This document shows, in pieces, positions 26,673 to 35,848 of a stretch of DNA of 64,000 nucleotides. The first letter of the stretch is position 1; each line of letters opens with the position of its first letter. Below the pieces are notes generated by a model that saw only the letters and a list, made by a program, of their open reading frames with translations, was not told the origin of the DNA and searched no databases. The translations under genes and the position numbers were made by a program. This stretch comes from Flavobacterium sp. Root186. GTDB taxonomy: Bacteria; Bacteroidota; Bacteroidia; Flavobacteriales; Flavobacteriaceae. The stretch spans positions 553,177 to 617,176 of the forward strand of contig NZ_LMHW01000010.1 of assembly GCF_001428525.1 (NCBI RefSeq), read 5' to 3'.

Positions 26673-27917
26673 TTACTCATATCGTAAAGCCTCAATAGGG
26701 TCTAATTGCGAAGCTTTAATTGCAGGATATAAACCGGAAACAATGGCAACCATAAAACTGGTTCCAAAAGCGGCAAAAATTGCCATCCACGGAATCACAA
26801 AAGCAAAACTCATTGCGGCTGCAAAAGCGAAACCTATTAGAATTCCTAGCACAATTCCGACCAAACCGCCAATTTGTCCAATTAATAAAGTTTCGATAAA
26901 AAACTGAACTGAGATTGTAACTTTTGTTGCGCCCAAAGCTTTTCGAACACCAATTTCGCGGGTACGTTCTGTAACCGAAACAATCATAATATTCATTAAA
27001 GCGATTGATGAACCTAAAATAGTGATAACAGAAATAATCCACGATGCCCAGCCTAAGTATTTTGTAATTCCAAGAATTCTATTGATTAAATCATCGCTTC
27101 GGCCAATACCAAAATTGTTATCACGAACCGGACTTAGTTTTCGAACTCTTCGCATTGTACTTGTTGCATTATCAACGGCTTCGTCTAAAAGTTCTTTTTT
27201 AGAAACCATCACACTGACAGTGTAATTAATGTTAGGTGCAGTAAATAAAGATCGTGCTACCTGAATAGGAATTAAAACGCGCAAATCCTGACTGTTTCCA
27301 AAAGTTGAGCCTTTTTCTTTTAAAACGCCAATAACTTTAAAACGTGCACCGCGAATCGAAATTACTTTGTCAATTGGGTTTACATCTTTTAATAAACCTT
27401 TTTCAAAATCAGAACCTACAATGCAGGAATAAGTATTATTGTCAACATCAAATTGATTGAAAGAACGTCCTAAAGTAGTTTCTAAACCTGAGTTTGAAAT
27501 AAAATGTTCGTCAACACCCACAATTGTAATTTCAGGATCTGTTTTAGTGTCCAAATATTTTACTTCTGCTTTTGAAGTTGCTGTAAACGAAAGAGAAGTT
27601 TCGGTAAAAGGATATTTGTATTTATTTTTGAAGGCCACCGCTTCAGGATAAGAAATAATCGGATTTATAATTTCCCGCTCGTTTCCACCGCGGTTACGAA
27701 CCGTATTTTCATATTGATTGATGTTAAAAGTATTTGCTCCCATAGAAGCAAAATTGGTCGAAACGGTGTTTTCAAGTGCTGTTACAACAGTTAAAATTCC
27801 AACCAAAGCGGTAATTCCGATAGCAATAATTAAAACAGTAAGAATGGTTCGCAGCAATTGAGTTTTGATAGAACCAAAAGCAATTCGGATATTTTCTTTA
27901 AATAATTTTAGCATCAT
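26673..27917 (-). CDS. ABC transporter permease, MacB/FtsX type
   Basis: 414 aa inner-membrane permease: one N-terminal transmembrane helix (about 20-45), a periplasmic MacB-type domain (about 46-280), then three C-terminal helices in an FtsX domain. The typical motif NIMIVSVTERTREIGVRKALGAT precedes helix 3, and the end reads YPAIKASQLDPIEALRYE. Such permeases work as mechanotransmission devices or lipoprotein/peptide exporters with an ATPase, but no ATPase gene is adjacent. Two ATG codons in tandem (27917, 27914) are possible starts; an upstream TTG is less likely. Confidence 0.92.
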   Translation of the reverse strand: MMLKLFKENIRIAFGSIKTQLLRTILTVLIIAIGITALVGILTVVTALENTVSTNFASMGANTFNINQYENTVRNRGGNEREIINPIISYPEAVAFKNKYKYPFTETSLSFTATSKAEVKYLDTKTDPEITIVGVDEHFISNSGLETTLGRSFNQFDVDNNTYSCIVGSDFEKGLLKDVNPIDKVISIRGARFKVIGVLKEKGSTFGNSQDLRVLIPIQVARSLFTAPNINYTVSVMVSKKELLDEAVDNATSTMRRVRKLSPVRDNNFGIGRSDDLINRILGITKYLGWASWIISVITILGSSIALMNIMIVSVTERTREIGVRKALGATKVTISVQFFIETLLIGQIGGLVGIVLGILIGFAFAAAMSFAFVIPWMAIFAAFGTSFMVAIVSGLYPAIKASQLDPIEALRYE

Positions 27918-28091
27918 GACCAATTTGTCACGAAAATACGGTTTTTGTTACAAGTTTGTTTTCGAACCGCTATTATTTATTTTAAAAAGTAAGATATTTG
28001 CAGTCCATTTAGAATTTGTGATTTCGAAAATAAATTACAAATCTGAAAATAAAATAAACCAAAAAAAGATTTTAAATAAGGATTTCAATAG

Positions 28092-28123
28092 CAAATCTAA
28101 ATCTAAAATCAGAAATCTAAAAT
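28092..28123 (+). repeat. Iterated ATCTAAA words upstream of hisS
   Basis: AAATCTAAATCTAAAATCAG and following copies lie 10 bases before the hisS start; the same words occur at 7873-7934. Confidence 0.65.
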
Positions 28124-28132
28124 AAAAAAGAG

Positions 28133-29569
28133 ATGGCTTCAAAACCAAGCATTCCACAAGGAACAAGAGATTTTTCGCCTGCCGAGGTGTCAAAACGTCA
28201 ATATATTATTCAGACGATAAAAACTAATTTTGAAAAATTTGGTTTTCAACCTATCGAAACTCCTTCGTTTGAGAATTCAGACACCTTGATGGGGAAATAT
28301 GGGGAAGAAGGCGATCGTTTGATTTTTAAAATCCTGAATTCAGGTAACTTTTTCTTCAATAAAAATAAAATTGAATTACCGGAATCTATAGAATCGCTTC
28401 AAGTTAATTCTGCCGAAACTATTGATTTAGGCCAAAGAATTGAGCTGAATAAATTTACAGGAAGAATTTCAGAAAAAGCATTGCGTTACGACTTAACAGT
28501 GCCGTTTGCAAGATACGTTGTGCAGCACCAAAATGAAATTGAATTTCCTTTTAAAAGATATCAAATCCAACTGGTTTGGAGAGCAGACAGACCACAAAGA
28601 GGGCGTTATAGAGAATTCTATCAATGTGATGCCGATGTTGTGGGTTCAACATCACTTTGGCAGGAAGTAGAATTAGTTCAGTTATATGATACCGTTTTTA
28701 CATCTTTAGGTTTAGAAGGAGTTACAATCAAAATAAACAACAGAAAAATATTGTCTGGAATCGCTGAGGTAATTGGCGCTTCAGATAAATTAATTGATTT
28801 TACAGTTGCTCTTGATAAATTAGATAAAATTGGCGAAGACGGCGTAAAGAAAGAAATGATCGAAAAAGGTATTTCTGAAACAGCCTTGGTAAAAGTACAG
28901 CCGCTTTTTAGCTTTACCGGAACTTTCGCAGATAAAATTAAGCAGCTTTCAGAATTATTAGCTTCATCAGAAGAAGGAATGAAAGGTGTTGAAGAATTGA
29001 AATTTATTTGTGACAATGTTGCAGTTTTAGGATTGTCAAGCGCAATTTTAGATCTTGATGTGACTTTGGCACGCGGATTAAATTATTATACAGGTGCTAT
29101 TTTTGAAGTTGGAGCTCCAAAAACGGTTTCAATGGGTTCTATTGGCGGTGGCGGTAGATACGACGATTTGACTGGTATTTTTGGTTTAAAAAATATGAGC
29201 GGTGTCGGAATCTCTTTTGGATTAGATAGAATTTACTTGGTTTTAGAAGAATTACAATTGTTTCCAGAAACTGTTGCGGCGACTTCAAAAGCAATATTTA
29301 TTAATTATGGAGATAAAGAAGCTTTGTATGCTTCAAAAGCCATTCAGAAATTAAGACAAGAAAATATAAAAGTAGAATTGTATCCGGATAATGTAAAAGT
29401 TGGTAAACAGTTTCAGTATGCAGATAAACGTTTGATTCCGTTTGCAGTAATTGCCGGCGATCAGGAAATTGCATCAGATTCTTATGCTTTAAAGAATTTA
29501 GTGACTGGTGAGCAGGTTTCTGTAGATTTCGAAGGATTGAAAAAAGCTTTGTTAGGTCAAATGTCTTAG
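28133..29569 (+). CDS. hisS: Histidyl-tRNA synthetase
   Basis: Class II aminoacyl-tRNA synthetase, 478 aa. Motif 1 is near [12 protein letters not shown]; motif 2 is [14 protein letters not shown]; histidine motifs are [15 protein letters not shown] and GGGGRYDDL; motif 3 is [11 protein letters not shown]. The anticodon-binding domain is the C-terminal 95 residues. It is longer than E. coli HisS (424 aa), mainly through an inserted segment near residue 70, as usual in Bacteroidota. The final codons are copied again 199 bases downstream. Confidence 0.97.
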   Translation: MASKPSIPQGTRDFSPAEVSKRQYIIQTIKTNFEKFGFQPIETPSFENSDTLMGKYGEEGDRLIFKILNSGNFFFNKNKIELPESIESLQVNSAETIDLGQRIELNKFTGRISEKALRYDLTVPFARYVVQHQNEIEFPFKRYQIQLVWRADRPQRGRYREFYQCDADVVGSTSLWQEVELVQLYDTVFTSLGLEGVTIKINNRKILSGIAEVIGASDKLIDFTVALDKLDKIGEDGVKKEMIEKGISETALVKVQPLFSFTGTFADKIKQLSELLASSEEGMKGVEELKFICDNVAVLGLSSAILDLDVTLARGLNYYTGAIFEVGAPKTVSMGSIGGGGRYDDLTGIFGLKNMSGVGISFGLDRIYLVLEELQLFPETVAATSKAIFINYGDKEALYASKAIQKLRQENIKVELYPDNVKVGKQFQYADKRLIPFAVIAGDQEIASDSYALKNLVTGEQVSVDFEGLKKALLGQMS

Positions 29570-29618
29570 GGCGAAGGTTTTTTTGCCACAGATTACACAG
29601 ATTAAAAGGATTTTTTAT
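29523..29618 (+). repeat. Duplicated segment, copy 1 (hisS 3' end plus word repeat)
   Basis: The last 15 or so codons of hisS plus the following GAAGGTTTTT...CAGATTACACAGATT stretch. It matches copy 2 at 29722-29816; the first 35 bases differ at one position. Confidence 0.85.
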
Positions 29619-29697
29619 TTACGCAGGTTCGGCAGATTTAATTTAATATAAAAATCAAATTAAATCTGCCTAAATCTTTTTTAAAATCTGCGTAAAA
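29585..29697. repeat. Inverted repeat of CAGATT words after hisS
   Basis: CCACAGATTACACAGATT leads into a hairpin (GGCAGATTTAATTTA against AAATTAAATCTGCC) enclosed by ACGCAGG / CTGCGTA-like arms. Likely acts as a hairpin at the end of the hisS transcript; same family as 22797-22931 and 52550-52622. Confidence 0.78.
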
Positions 29698-29721
29698 TAA
29701 AAGTTTTTAATGACAAGCGAA

Positions 29722-29816
29722 TAGATTTCGAAGGATTAAAAAAAGCTTTGTTAGGTTAACTATTTGGAACGAAGGTTTTTGCCTCAGATTAGACAGATTT
29801 AAAGGATTTTCTTTTT
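29722..29816 (+). pseudogene. Duplicated hisS 3' end, copy 2 (remnant)
   Basis: TAGATTTCGAAGGATTAAAA and the bases after it repeat the hisS C-terminal codons ([11 protein letters not shown]) and now end in TAA. Then GAACGAAGGTTTTTGC and CAGATTAGACAGATT repeat the downstream word element, more diverged. It lies 199 bases after copy 1 and cannot encode a protein of use. Confidence 0.8.
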
Positions 29817-29879
29817 AAATCTCTATGTGAAATAGTTGCTGGGAAAGAAAAAAAACTTTTAATTTGCCGACCTTAAGTT

Positions 29880-29950
29880 ACGGGCGTAGTTCAAGGGTAG
29901 AATAGCGGTCTCCAAAACCGTTGATGGGGGTTCGAATCCCTCCGCCCGTG
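29880..29950 (+). tRNA. tRNA-Trp (anticodon CCA)
   Basis: Complete cloverleaf of 71 bases. Acceptor stem ACGGGCG / CGCCCGT with discriminator G; D-arm GTTCAAGGGTAGAAT; anticodon stem GCGGT / ACCGT with loop CTCCAAA (anticodon CCA); T-arm GGGGTTCGAATCCCT. The CCA end is not encoded. A terminator follows 12 bases later, so it is a single tRNA gene. Confidence 0.96.
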
Positions 29951-29962
29951 CGATAAAAACAT

Positions 29963-30000
29963 AAAAAAAAGCTTCGTCTCTGTAAGGCGAAGCTTTTTTT
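29963..30000 (+). terminator. tRNA-Trp terminator
   Basis: AAAGCTTCG / CGAAGCTTT stem, T run after it, directly downstream of the tRNA. Confidence 0.9.
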
Positions 30001-30200
30001 AATATAAGGTAAACTTGAATTAATAATTATTTATGAGGCCGAAGCCAACCCTTAAATTCAATTTTGATAGGTAATAATTTATGTTCCCAATTTGGATACC
30101 AAATATACGACAAACTAAATCGTAATAGTCTTAAAATTATAATAAATTTTTATTGCCTAATTTCGGTTTTTAAAACTCTCATACTTAATAAAGTGACAAT

Positions 30201-30232
30201 TTGACATTTTAGAAGATTTGGCAGTACTTTTG
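30201..30232 (+). promoter_or_regulatory. Promoter for grpE-dnaJ
   Basis: TTGACA at 30201-30206 and TACTTTTG (Bacteroidota -7 element) at 30225-30232, 18 bases apart, 23 bases before the grpE ATG. A TGACA-ATT-TGACA direct repeat overlaps the -33 region and could be a heat-shock operator (inference). The rest of the 30001-30200 gap shows nothing I can name. Confidence 0.65.
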
Positions 30233-30255
30233 CAATCCAACAGAAAGAAATAAAA

Positions 30256-30834
30256 ATGAAGTTTAAGAATATTTTTAAAAATAAAAGTAATATGACTACT
30301 GAAAATACAGAATTCGATCAGGAATTAGATGATGTAACGTTAGAGAACAATGCCAACGGTGAGCAGTTAATTGTTGAAGAATTAAGTGTTGAAGAGCAAT
30401 TAGCTCAAGACTTGGCAAAGGAAAAAGATAAGTTTTTGAGATTATTTGCCGAATTTGAAAATTACAAAAAAAGAACTTCAAAAGAGCGTATGGATCTGTT
30501 TAAAACTGCAAATCAAGAAGTTTTGTTAGCAATGCTTCCTGTTTTAGATGATTTTGACAGAGCGGCTGTAGAAATCAACAAATCTGACGATGAAAATTTG
30601 AAAAAAGGAGTTGAGTTGATTCATGAAAAGCTTAAAAGTACTTTAGTTTCTAAAGGTTTAGAGCAAGTTGAAGTAAGAGCAGGTGATGCTTTTAATGCTG
30701 ATTTTGCTGAGGCAATTACCCAAATTCCGGCTCCGTCTGATGAATTAAAAGGGAAAATTGTTGATGTTATTGAAAAAGGATACAAATTAGGAGACAAAAT
30801 TATTCGTTTCCCTAAAGTAGTAATCGGAAACTAA
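30256..30834 (+). CDS. grpE: GrpE, nucleotide exchange factor of DnaK
   Basis: 192 aa. Disordered acidic N terminus, long coiled-coil helix (about 50-110, EQLAQDLAKEKDKFLRLFAEFENYKKRT), then a beta wing with the signature GYKLGDKIIRFPKVVI at the C terminus. It releases ADP from DnaK. A second in-frame ATG at 30292 (MTTENTE) is an alternative start. Followed 72 bases later by dnaJ; dnaK itself is not in the window. Confidence 0.95.
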   Translation: MKFKNIFKNKSNMTTENTEFDQELDDVTLENNANGEQLIVEELSVEEQLAQDLAKEKDKFLRLFAEFENYKKRTSKERMDLFKTANQEVLLAMLPVLDDFDRAAVEINKSDDENLKKGVELIHEKLKSTLVSKGLEQVEVRAGDAFNADFAEAITQIPAPSDELKGKIVDVIEKGYKLGDKIIRFPKVVIGN

Positions 30835-30863
30835 AAAATACGAACAGAAGTTTCAATGCCAAA

Positions 30864-30897
30864 GTTTGGATTTTGGAATTTTTAGATTTGGAATTTA
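30864..30897 (+). repeat. Iterated TTTGGAATTT words between grpE and dnaJ
   Basis: TTTGGATTTTGGAATTTTTAG and a further copy fill most of the 72-bp gap; same word as at 33123, 34504 and 42898. Confidence 0.65.
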
Positions 30898-30906
30898 AAC
30901 CTAATT

Positions 30907-32016
30907 ATGAAAAAAGATTTTTACGAAATACTAGGCATTTCAAAAAATGCTGACGCTGCCGAAATAAAAAAAGCATATAGAAAAAGTGCGCTTAAATACC
31001 ACCCTGATAAAAATCCAGGCGACAAAGAGGCAGAAGAAAACTTTAAATTAGCAGCTGAAGCTTATGAAGTTTTAAGCGATCCACAGAAAAAAGCAAAATA
31101 CGATCAGTACGGACATCAGGCATTTGATGGTTCTGGCGGATTTGGCGGTGGTCACGGCGGTATGAATATGGATGATATTTTCAGTCAGTTTGGTGATATT
31201 TTTGGTGGAGGATTCGGCGGTTTTGGAGGCGGAGGCGGAGGTCCTCGCCGTGCTAAAGGAAGCAATCTTCGAATTAAAGTAAAACTTACTTTAGAAGAAA
31301 TTGCAAATGGTGTTGAGAAAAAAGTAAAAGTAAAACGTAAAGTTCAGGCAAAAGGTGTAACGTATAAAACTTGTACGACTTGTAACGGTCAAGGTCAGGT
31401 AATGCGTGTAACTAATACCATTTTAGGAAGAATGCAGTCAGCATCAACATGTCCTACTTGTGGTGGTTCTGGTCAAATTTTAGATAAAAGACCTTCTGAA
31501 GCAGATGCACAAGGAATGGTTCAGGAAGATGAAACCGTATCAATCAAAATCCCGGCAGGTGTTACTGACGGAATGCAGTTGAAAGTTTCAAACAAAGGAA
31601 ACGATGCGCCGGGAAATAGTATTCCGGGTGATTTAATCGTTGCCATTGAAGAAGTAGAACACGAATTCTTAAAACGTGAAGGCGAAAATATTCATTTTGA
31701 TTTATACATCAGTTTCCCGGAAGCAGTTTTAGGAGTTTCAAAAGATATTGAAGCAATCAACGGAAAAGTTCGTATTAAACTTGAAGAAGGTATTCAATCT
31801 GGAAAAATCTTAAGATTAAAAGGAAAAGGTATTCCAAGTTTAAACGGTTACGGAAACGGAGATTTATTGGTTCACGTAAATGTATGGACACCAAAAACAT
31901 TAAACAAAGAACAAAAACAATTCTTTGAAAATGCTTTAAACGATGAACATTTTGTGCCAAGTCCAGAAAAATCTGAGAAATCATTTTTTGAAAAAGTAAA
32001 AGATATGTTCTCATAA
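30907..32016 (+). CDS. dnaJ: DnaJ co-chaperone with a single zinc site
   Basis: 369 aa J-protein activating DnaK ATPase. J domain 1-70 with HPD at 32-34; a glycine-rich linker 73-113; substrate-binding domains beyond residue 190. Canonical DnaJ has four CxxCxGxG motifs; here only two remain (C156/C159 and C182/C185). By position these are motifs 2 and 3, which form one zinc site. Motifs 1 and 4 are replaced by KVQAKGVTYKT and RPSEADAQGM. The reading frame is intact, so this is a family variant rather than damage. Confidence 0.95.
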   Translation: MKKDFYEILGISKNADAAEIKKAYRKSALKYHPDKNPGDKEAEENFKLAAEAYEVLSDPQKKAKYDQYGHQAFDGSGGFGGGHGGMNMDDIFSQFGDIFGGGFGGFGGGGGGPRRAKGSNLRIKVKLTLEEIANGVEKKVKVKRKVQAKGVTYKTCTTCNGQGQVMRVTNTILGRMQSASTCPTCGGSGQILDKRPSEADAQGMVQEDETVSIKIPAGVTDGMQLKVSNKGNDAPGNSIPGDLIVAIEEVEHEFLKREGENIHFDLYISFPEAVLGVSKDIEAINGKVRIKLEEGIQSGKILRLKGKGIPSLNGYGNGDLLVHVNVWTPKTLNKEQKQFFENALNDEHFVPSPEKSEKSFFEKVKDMFS

Positions 32017-32048
32017 TCTAAACTTTTTCTAAATGTTTAAATAAATTC

Positions 32049-32084
32049 AAAACCCATTCTAAACATAAATAGAATGGGTTTTTT
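32049..32084 (+). terminator. Terminator after dnaJ
   Basis: AACCCATTCT / AGAATGGGTT stem followed by TTTT. Confidence 0.9.
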
Positions 32085-32179
32085 GCGTATTATTATGCAG
32101 ATTCGATAGTAATTATTTACTTTTACAGACTGTTGGTAAAAATAGCAAAAGCCAGCACAAGAAAATCCAAAAAAACAAA

Positions 32180-33109
32180 ATGAGCAACTTACTCGAAGTA
32201 CATAAAGTCGTAAAACAATATGGCGATTATGTAGCGCTTAACGAAGTTTCATTAAATGTGCCAAAAGGCAGTATATATGGACTTTTAGGTCCGAATGGAG
32301 CTGGAAAAACTTCCCTAATCAGAATTATCAATCAAATTACAATGCCGGACAGCGGCGAAATAATTTTAGATGGAGAAAGACTGCAGCCAAAACACGTGCA
32401 GACAATTGGTTATCTTCCGGAAGAAAGAGGTTTATACAGCTCGATGAAAGTAGGGGAACAATGTTTGTATCTCGCACAAATGAAAGGACTTTCTAAAGCT
32501 GAAGCTAAAAAACAATTGGATTATTGGTTTGACCGTTTAGGAATTCAAGGCTGGTGGAATAAAAAAATTCAGGAACTTTCTAAAGGAATGGCGCAGAAAA
32601 TTCAGTTTGTAGTTTGTGTTTTGCATAAACCAAAATTGCTGATTTTTGATGAGCCTTTTTCAGGTTTTGATCCCGTAAATGCCAATGTTATAAAAGATGA
32701 GATTCTGGCGTTAAAAGAGCAGGGTTCAACCATTATTTTCTCGACCCACAGAATGGAAAGCGTAGAAGAACTTTGCGATCATATAGCATTAATTCATAAA
32801 TCAAATAAACTGATTGAAGGAAAAGTTGGTGATGTAAAACGCCAGTTTAAAACCAACAGTTTTGAAGTTGGAATTCTGACTAATAATGTTGAAGGTTTAA
32901 TGTACGATATTACACAAAAGTTTACCGTTTCGCCGGCTAATTTCAAATCTTTAAATGATGATTTAAAATTAAATATTCAAATAGGAAATGCAACACCAAA
33001 TGAATTATTGAATGTCCTGACACAACGCGGACAAGTAACGCATTTCGTAGAAAAAATTCCAAGTGTAAACGATATATTTATCCAGACAGTTACTGAAAAC
33101 ACAAAATAA
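32180..33109 (+). CDS. ABC transporter ATP-binding protein (ABC-2 exporter)
   Basis: 309 aa ATPase: Walker A LLGPNGAGKTSLI near 36-48, signature LSKGMAQKIQ, Walker B LLIFDEPFSGFD, switch H in FSTHRM. A C-terminal DUF4162-like extension (about 225-305) is typical of NatA-type ATPases. It pairs with the permease gene 80 bases downstream. The substrate is unknown; NatAB in Bacillus exports sodium. Confidence 0.94.
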   Translation: MSNLLEVHKVVKQYGDYVALNEVSLNVPKGSIYGLLGPNGAGKTSLIRIINQITMPDSGEIILDGERLQPKHVQTIGYLPEERGLYSSMKVGEQCLYLAQMKGLSKAEAKKQLDYWFDRLGIQGWWNKKIQELSKGMAQKIQFVVCVLHKPKLLIFDEPFSGFDPVNANVIKDEILALKEQGSTIIFSTHRMESVEELCDHIALIHKSNKLIEGKVGDVKRQFKTNSFEVGILTNNVEGLMYDITQKFTVSPANFKSLNDDLKLNIQIGNATPNELLNVLTQRGQVTHFVEKIPSVNDIFIQTVTENTK

Positions 33110-33122
33110 AATTCCAAAAAAG

Positions 33123-33171
33123 AAATTCCAAATTCCAATTTAAGAGTGTTCAAAATCGGAATTTGGAATTT
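33123..33171. repeat. Inverted repeat of AAATTCC words between the ABC genes
   Basis: AAATTCCAAATTCC (33123-33136) and its exact reverse complement GGAATTTGGAATTT (33158-33171). Confidence 0.85.
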
Positions 33172-33188
33172 GAAAATTTAAAATATTT

Positions 33189-34505
33189 ATGAGCATCATT
33201 TCGTTGATTATAAAAAGAGAATTTATTGCCAAAGTCCGCAATAAATCTTTTGTTGTCATGACTTTTTTGAGTCCGCTTTTGTTTGTTGCGATAGCCGTTT
33301 TTATAGGTTATTTAAGCACGATGAAAGCCGAAACAAAACGTATTGCAATTCATGACGAAACCGGACTTTTTGCTGCAGATTTTTTAAAAGAAAATAAAAA
33401 AGGTGCTGAATTCAAATACCTGAATTTGTCTGAAATTGATGTAAAAGCTTTAAAAGACAGTATTACAAAAGAAAATTTCAGTGGCTTAATTGTTATTCCA
33501 AAAACAAATAAGACAAAAGATTTAGAAAGTAAAATTGAGTTTATTTCGAACAATAGTCCAAGTATTTCTTTTATAGAAAGCACGCAGAAAATCATCGGAA
33601 CAAAAATCACGAAACTAAATCTGGAAGAAGCAAAACTAGATACGCTGGCAATTCAAAAAGCACAGTCAGATGTCAATATTCATTTGGTTAAAGCTTCGGG
33701 AGAAGAAAGTTTAAAAGGATTAAATGAAATAAAAATTGCTATAGGCGGTGCATTTGGTTATTTAATTATGATGTTTATTATCATCTACGGAAATATGGTA
33801 ATGAGAAGTGTAATCGAAGAAAAAACAAACCGAATTATCGAAATCATTATTTCATCTGTAAAACCCTTTCAGTTAATGATTGGTAAGATCGTAGGAACAT
33901 CATTGGCCGGAATTTTACAATTTATGATTTGGGCGATTATTGGTTTGGGATTAATGTTTGCAGCTTCGGCATTTTTTGGTATAAATATCAGGCCGGGATC
34001 TAATATTCCACCTGTATTAATGCAATCAGTAGAGCATAATTTTTCTCAAATAATACAAATGGGATTAAGAGAAGCATGGAATTTACCTATTCCAAGTATT
34101 CTAATTGGTTTTGTAATTTATTTTATTGGAGGCTATTTCCTATACAGTTCGTTTTATGCGGCAATCGGAGCAGCTGTAGACAATCAAACCGATTCGCAGC
34201 AATTTCTTTTGCCAATATTAATGCCGTTAATTCTAAGTGTCTACATCGGATTTTTTACGGTTGTAAATGACCCGCACGGAACGGTAGCCGTTGTATTTTC
34301 AATGATTCCGCTTACGTCGCCAATAGTTATGTTAATGCGTATTCCGTTTGGTGTACCGTGGTGGCAAATCGCAATTTCGGTATCATTATTGTTTGCTACA
34401 TTTTTCCTTGTCGTTTGGTTTGCAGCAAAAATTTACCGTGTAGGTATTTTAATGTACGGCAAAAAACCAACGTGGAAAGAGTTATATAAATGGTTAAAGT
34501 ATTAA
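33189..34505 (+). CDS. ABC-2 type permease (NatB-like)
   Basis: 438 aa inner-membrane protein: one N-terminal helix (about 20-42), a large extracytoplasmic loop (about 45-175), then five or so helices between 180 and 420 (LIMMFIIIYGNMVMRSVIEEKTNRIIEIIISSVKP carries the family motif). Works with the ATPase upstream to export an unknown compound. Confidence 0.93.
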   Translation: MSIISLIIKREFIAKVRNKSFVVMTFLSPLLFVAIAVFIGYLSTMKAETKRIAIHDETGLFAADFLKENKKGAEFKYLNLSEIDVKALKDSITKENFSGLIVIPKTNKTKDLESKIEFISNNSPSISFIESTQKIIGTKITKLNLEEAKLDTLAIQKAQSDVNIHLVKASGEESLKGLNEIKIAIGGAFGYLIMMFIIIYGNMVMRSVIEEKTNRIIEIIISSVKPFQLMIGKIVGTSLAGILQFMIWAIIGLGLMFAASAFFGINIRPGSNIPPVLMQSVEHNFSQIIQMGLREAWNLPIPSILIGFVIYFIGGYFLYSSFYAAIGAAVDNQTDSQQFLLPILMPLILSVYIGFFTVVNDPHGTVAVVFSMIPLTSPIVMLMRIPFGVPWWQIAISVSLLFATFFLVVWFAAKIYRVGILMYGKKPTWKELYKWLKY

Positions 34506-34577
34506 ATTCCAATTCAAAAAGAATGGGGATAAATCCCAAATTCCAATGGTTGGATTTTGGAATTTTTAAAATTGAAA
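34504..34577. repeat. Inverted repeat of AATTCC words
   Basis: AAATTCCAATTCAAAAAG and CCAAATTCCAA on one side, TTGGATTTTGGAATTT and AAAATTGAAAATT on the other. It fills the gap before the response-regulator gene. Confidence 0.72.
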
Positions 34578-34587
34578 ATTACGAAGA

Positions 34588-35751
34588 ATGAGCAGGATAC
34601 TAATAATTGAAGACGAAGCAGCGATTAGAAGAGTTTTGGTAAAAATATTATCAGAAGAAAATGATACCTATCAGGTTGAAGAGGCTGAAGATGGCGCCGC
34701 GGGTCTTGAAAAAATAAAGAACAACGATTATGATTTGGTTTTGTGTGATATCAAAATGCCAAAACTGGACGGCGTTGAGGTTTTAGAAGAAGTAAAAAAG
34801 ATTAAGCCGGAGATTCCGATGGTTATGATTTCGGGTCATGGCGATATGGAAACGGCAATTCATACCATGCGTTTGGGAGCTTTTGACTATATCTCAAAAC
34901 CACCAGATTTAAACCGATTATTGAATACCGTTCGTAATGCTTTAGACAAGAAACAATTAGTTGTTGAAAATAAAATCCTAAAGAAAAAAGTCAGCAAAAA
35001 TTATGAAATGATTGGCGACAGCGAATCGATTAATCATATAAAAGTGATGATTGATAAAGTTGCTCAAACCGAAGCAAGAGTTTTGATTACGGGGCCAAAC
35101 GGAACAGGAAAAGAATTAGTAGCGCATCAATTGCACGAAAAAAGCGAACGCGCCAATTTTCCATTAATTGAAGTAAACTGTGCGGCGATTCCGAGTGAAT
35201 TGATCGAAAGTGAATTATTCGGACACGTTAAAGGTGCTTTTACATCGGCAGTTAAGGATCGTGCCGGAAAGTTTGAAGCAGCTGATAAAGGAACTATTTT
35301 CTTAGATGAAATTGGAGACATGAGTCTTTCGGCGCAAGCCAAAGTTTTACGTGCGCTTCAGGAAAGTATGATTACAAGAGTTGGTGCGGATAAAGATATT
35401 AAAGTTGATGTTCGCGTAGTTGCTGCAACAAATAAAGATTTAAAAACAGAAATTGCCGAAGGCCGTTTCCGTGAAGATTTATACCATCGTTTGGCTGTAA
35501 TTTTGATTAAAGTTCCGCCATTGAATGAGAGACGTGACGATATTCCTTCTTTAATTAGACACTTCGCTGAGAAAATTGCTTCTGAACAGGGAAATGTAGT
35601 CAAAGTATTTTCGGCGCAAGCCATACAATTATTGCAGGAATACGATTGGACAGGAAATATTCGTGAACTTCGAAATGTTGTCGAAAGATTAATCATTTTA
35701 GGAGGAACAGAAATTTCTGAAACCGATGTAAAAATGTTCGCAAGCAAATAA
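34588..35751 (+). CDS. Sigma-54 activator-type response regulator without DNA-binding domain
   Basis: 387 aa NtrC-family protein. Receiver domain 1-120 with phospho-acceptor D54 (LCDIKMP) and K104. AAA+ domain about 140-375 with Walker A GPNGTGKE (169-176), Walker B GTIFLDE and arginine-finger region FREDLYHRL. The sigma-54 contact loop reads GAFTSA (216-221) instead of GAFTGA. The protein ends at SETDVKMFASK, so the C-terminal Fis-type helix-turn-helix is absent. A normal stop is followed by a word repeat. No cognate histidine kinase lies in the window. It may act from solution, as HTH-less activators such as FlgR do. Confidence 0.93.
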   Translation: MSRILIIEDEAAIRRVLVKILSEENDTYQVEEAEDGAAGLEKIKNNDYDLVLCDIKMPKLDGVEVLEEVKKIKPEIPMVMISGHGDMETAIHTMRLGAFDYISKPPDLNRLLNTVRNALDKKQLVVENKILKKKVSKNYEMIGDSESINHIKVMIDKVAQTEARVLITGPNGTGKELVAHQLHEKSERANFPLIEVNCAAIPSELIESELFGHVKGAFTSAVKDRAGKFEAADKGTIFLDEIGDMSLSAQAKVLRALQESMITRVGADKDIKVDVRVVAATNKDLKTEIAEGRFREDLYHRLAVILIKVPPLNERRDDIPSLIRHFAEKIASEQGNVVKVFSAQAIQLLQEYDWTGNIRELRNVVERLIILGGTEISETDVKMFASK

Positions 35752-35752
35752 G

Positions 35753-35840
35753 CTTCGCGCTGTAGGCTATAAGCTTTAAGCTTTAGGCTATTAAATTATA
35801 AATAATTTTTGCTTATAGCGTATTGCTTAAAGCTTAAAGC
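35753..35840. repeat. Inverted repeat of AAGCTTTA words
   Basis: GCTATAAGCTTTAAGCTTTA (35766-35785) answered by GCTTAAAGCTTAAAGC (35825-35840); the element fills the 97-bp gap between two plus-strand genes. Confidence 0.8.
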
Positions 35841-35848
35841 ATAAAAAC

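Noticed and set aside
29715..29950. tRNA-Trp as an attachment site for an integrated element, given the adjacent duplicated hisS end
   Set aside because: No integrase or cargo genes, and the duplicated sequence comes from hisS, not from the tRNA.
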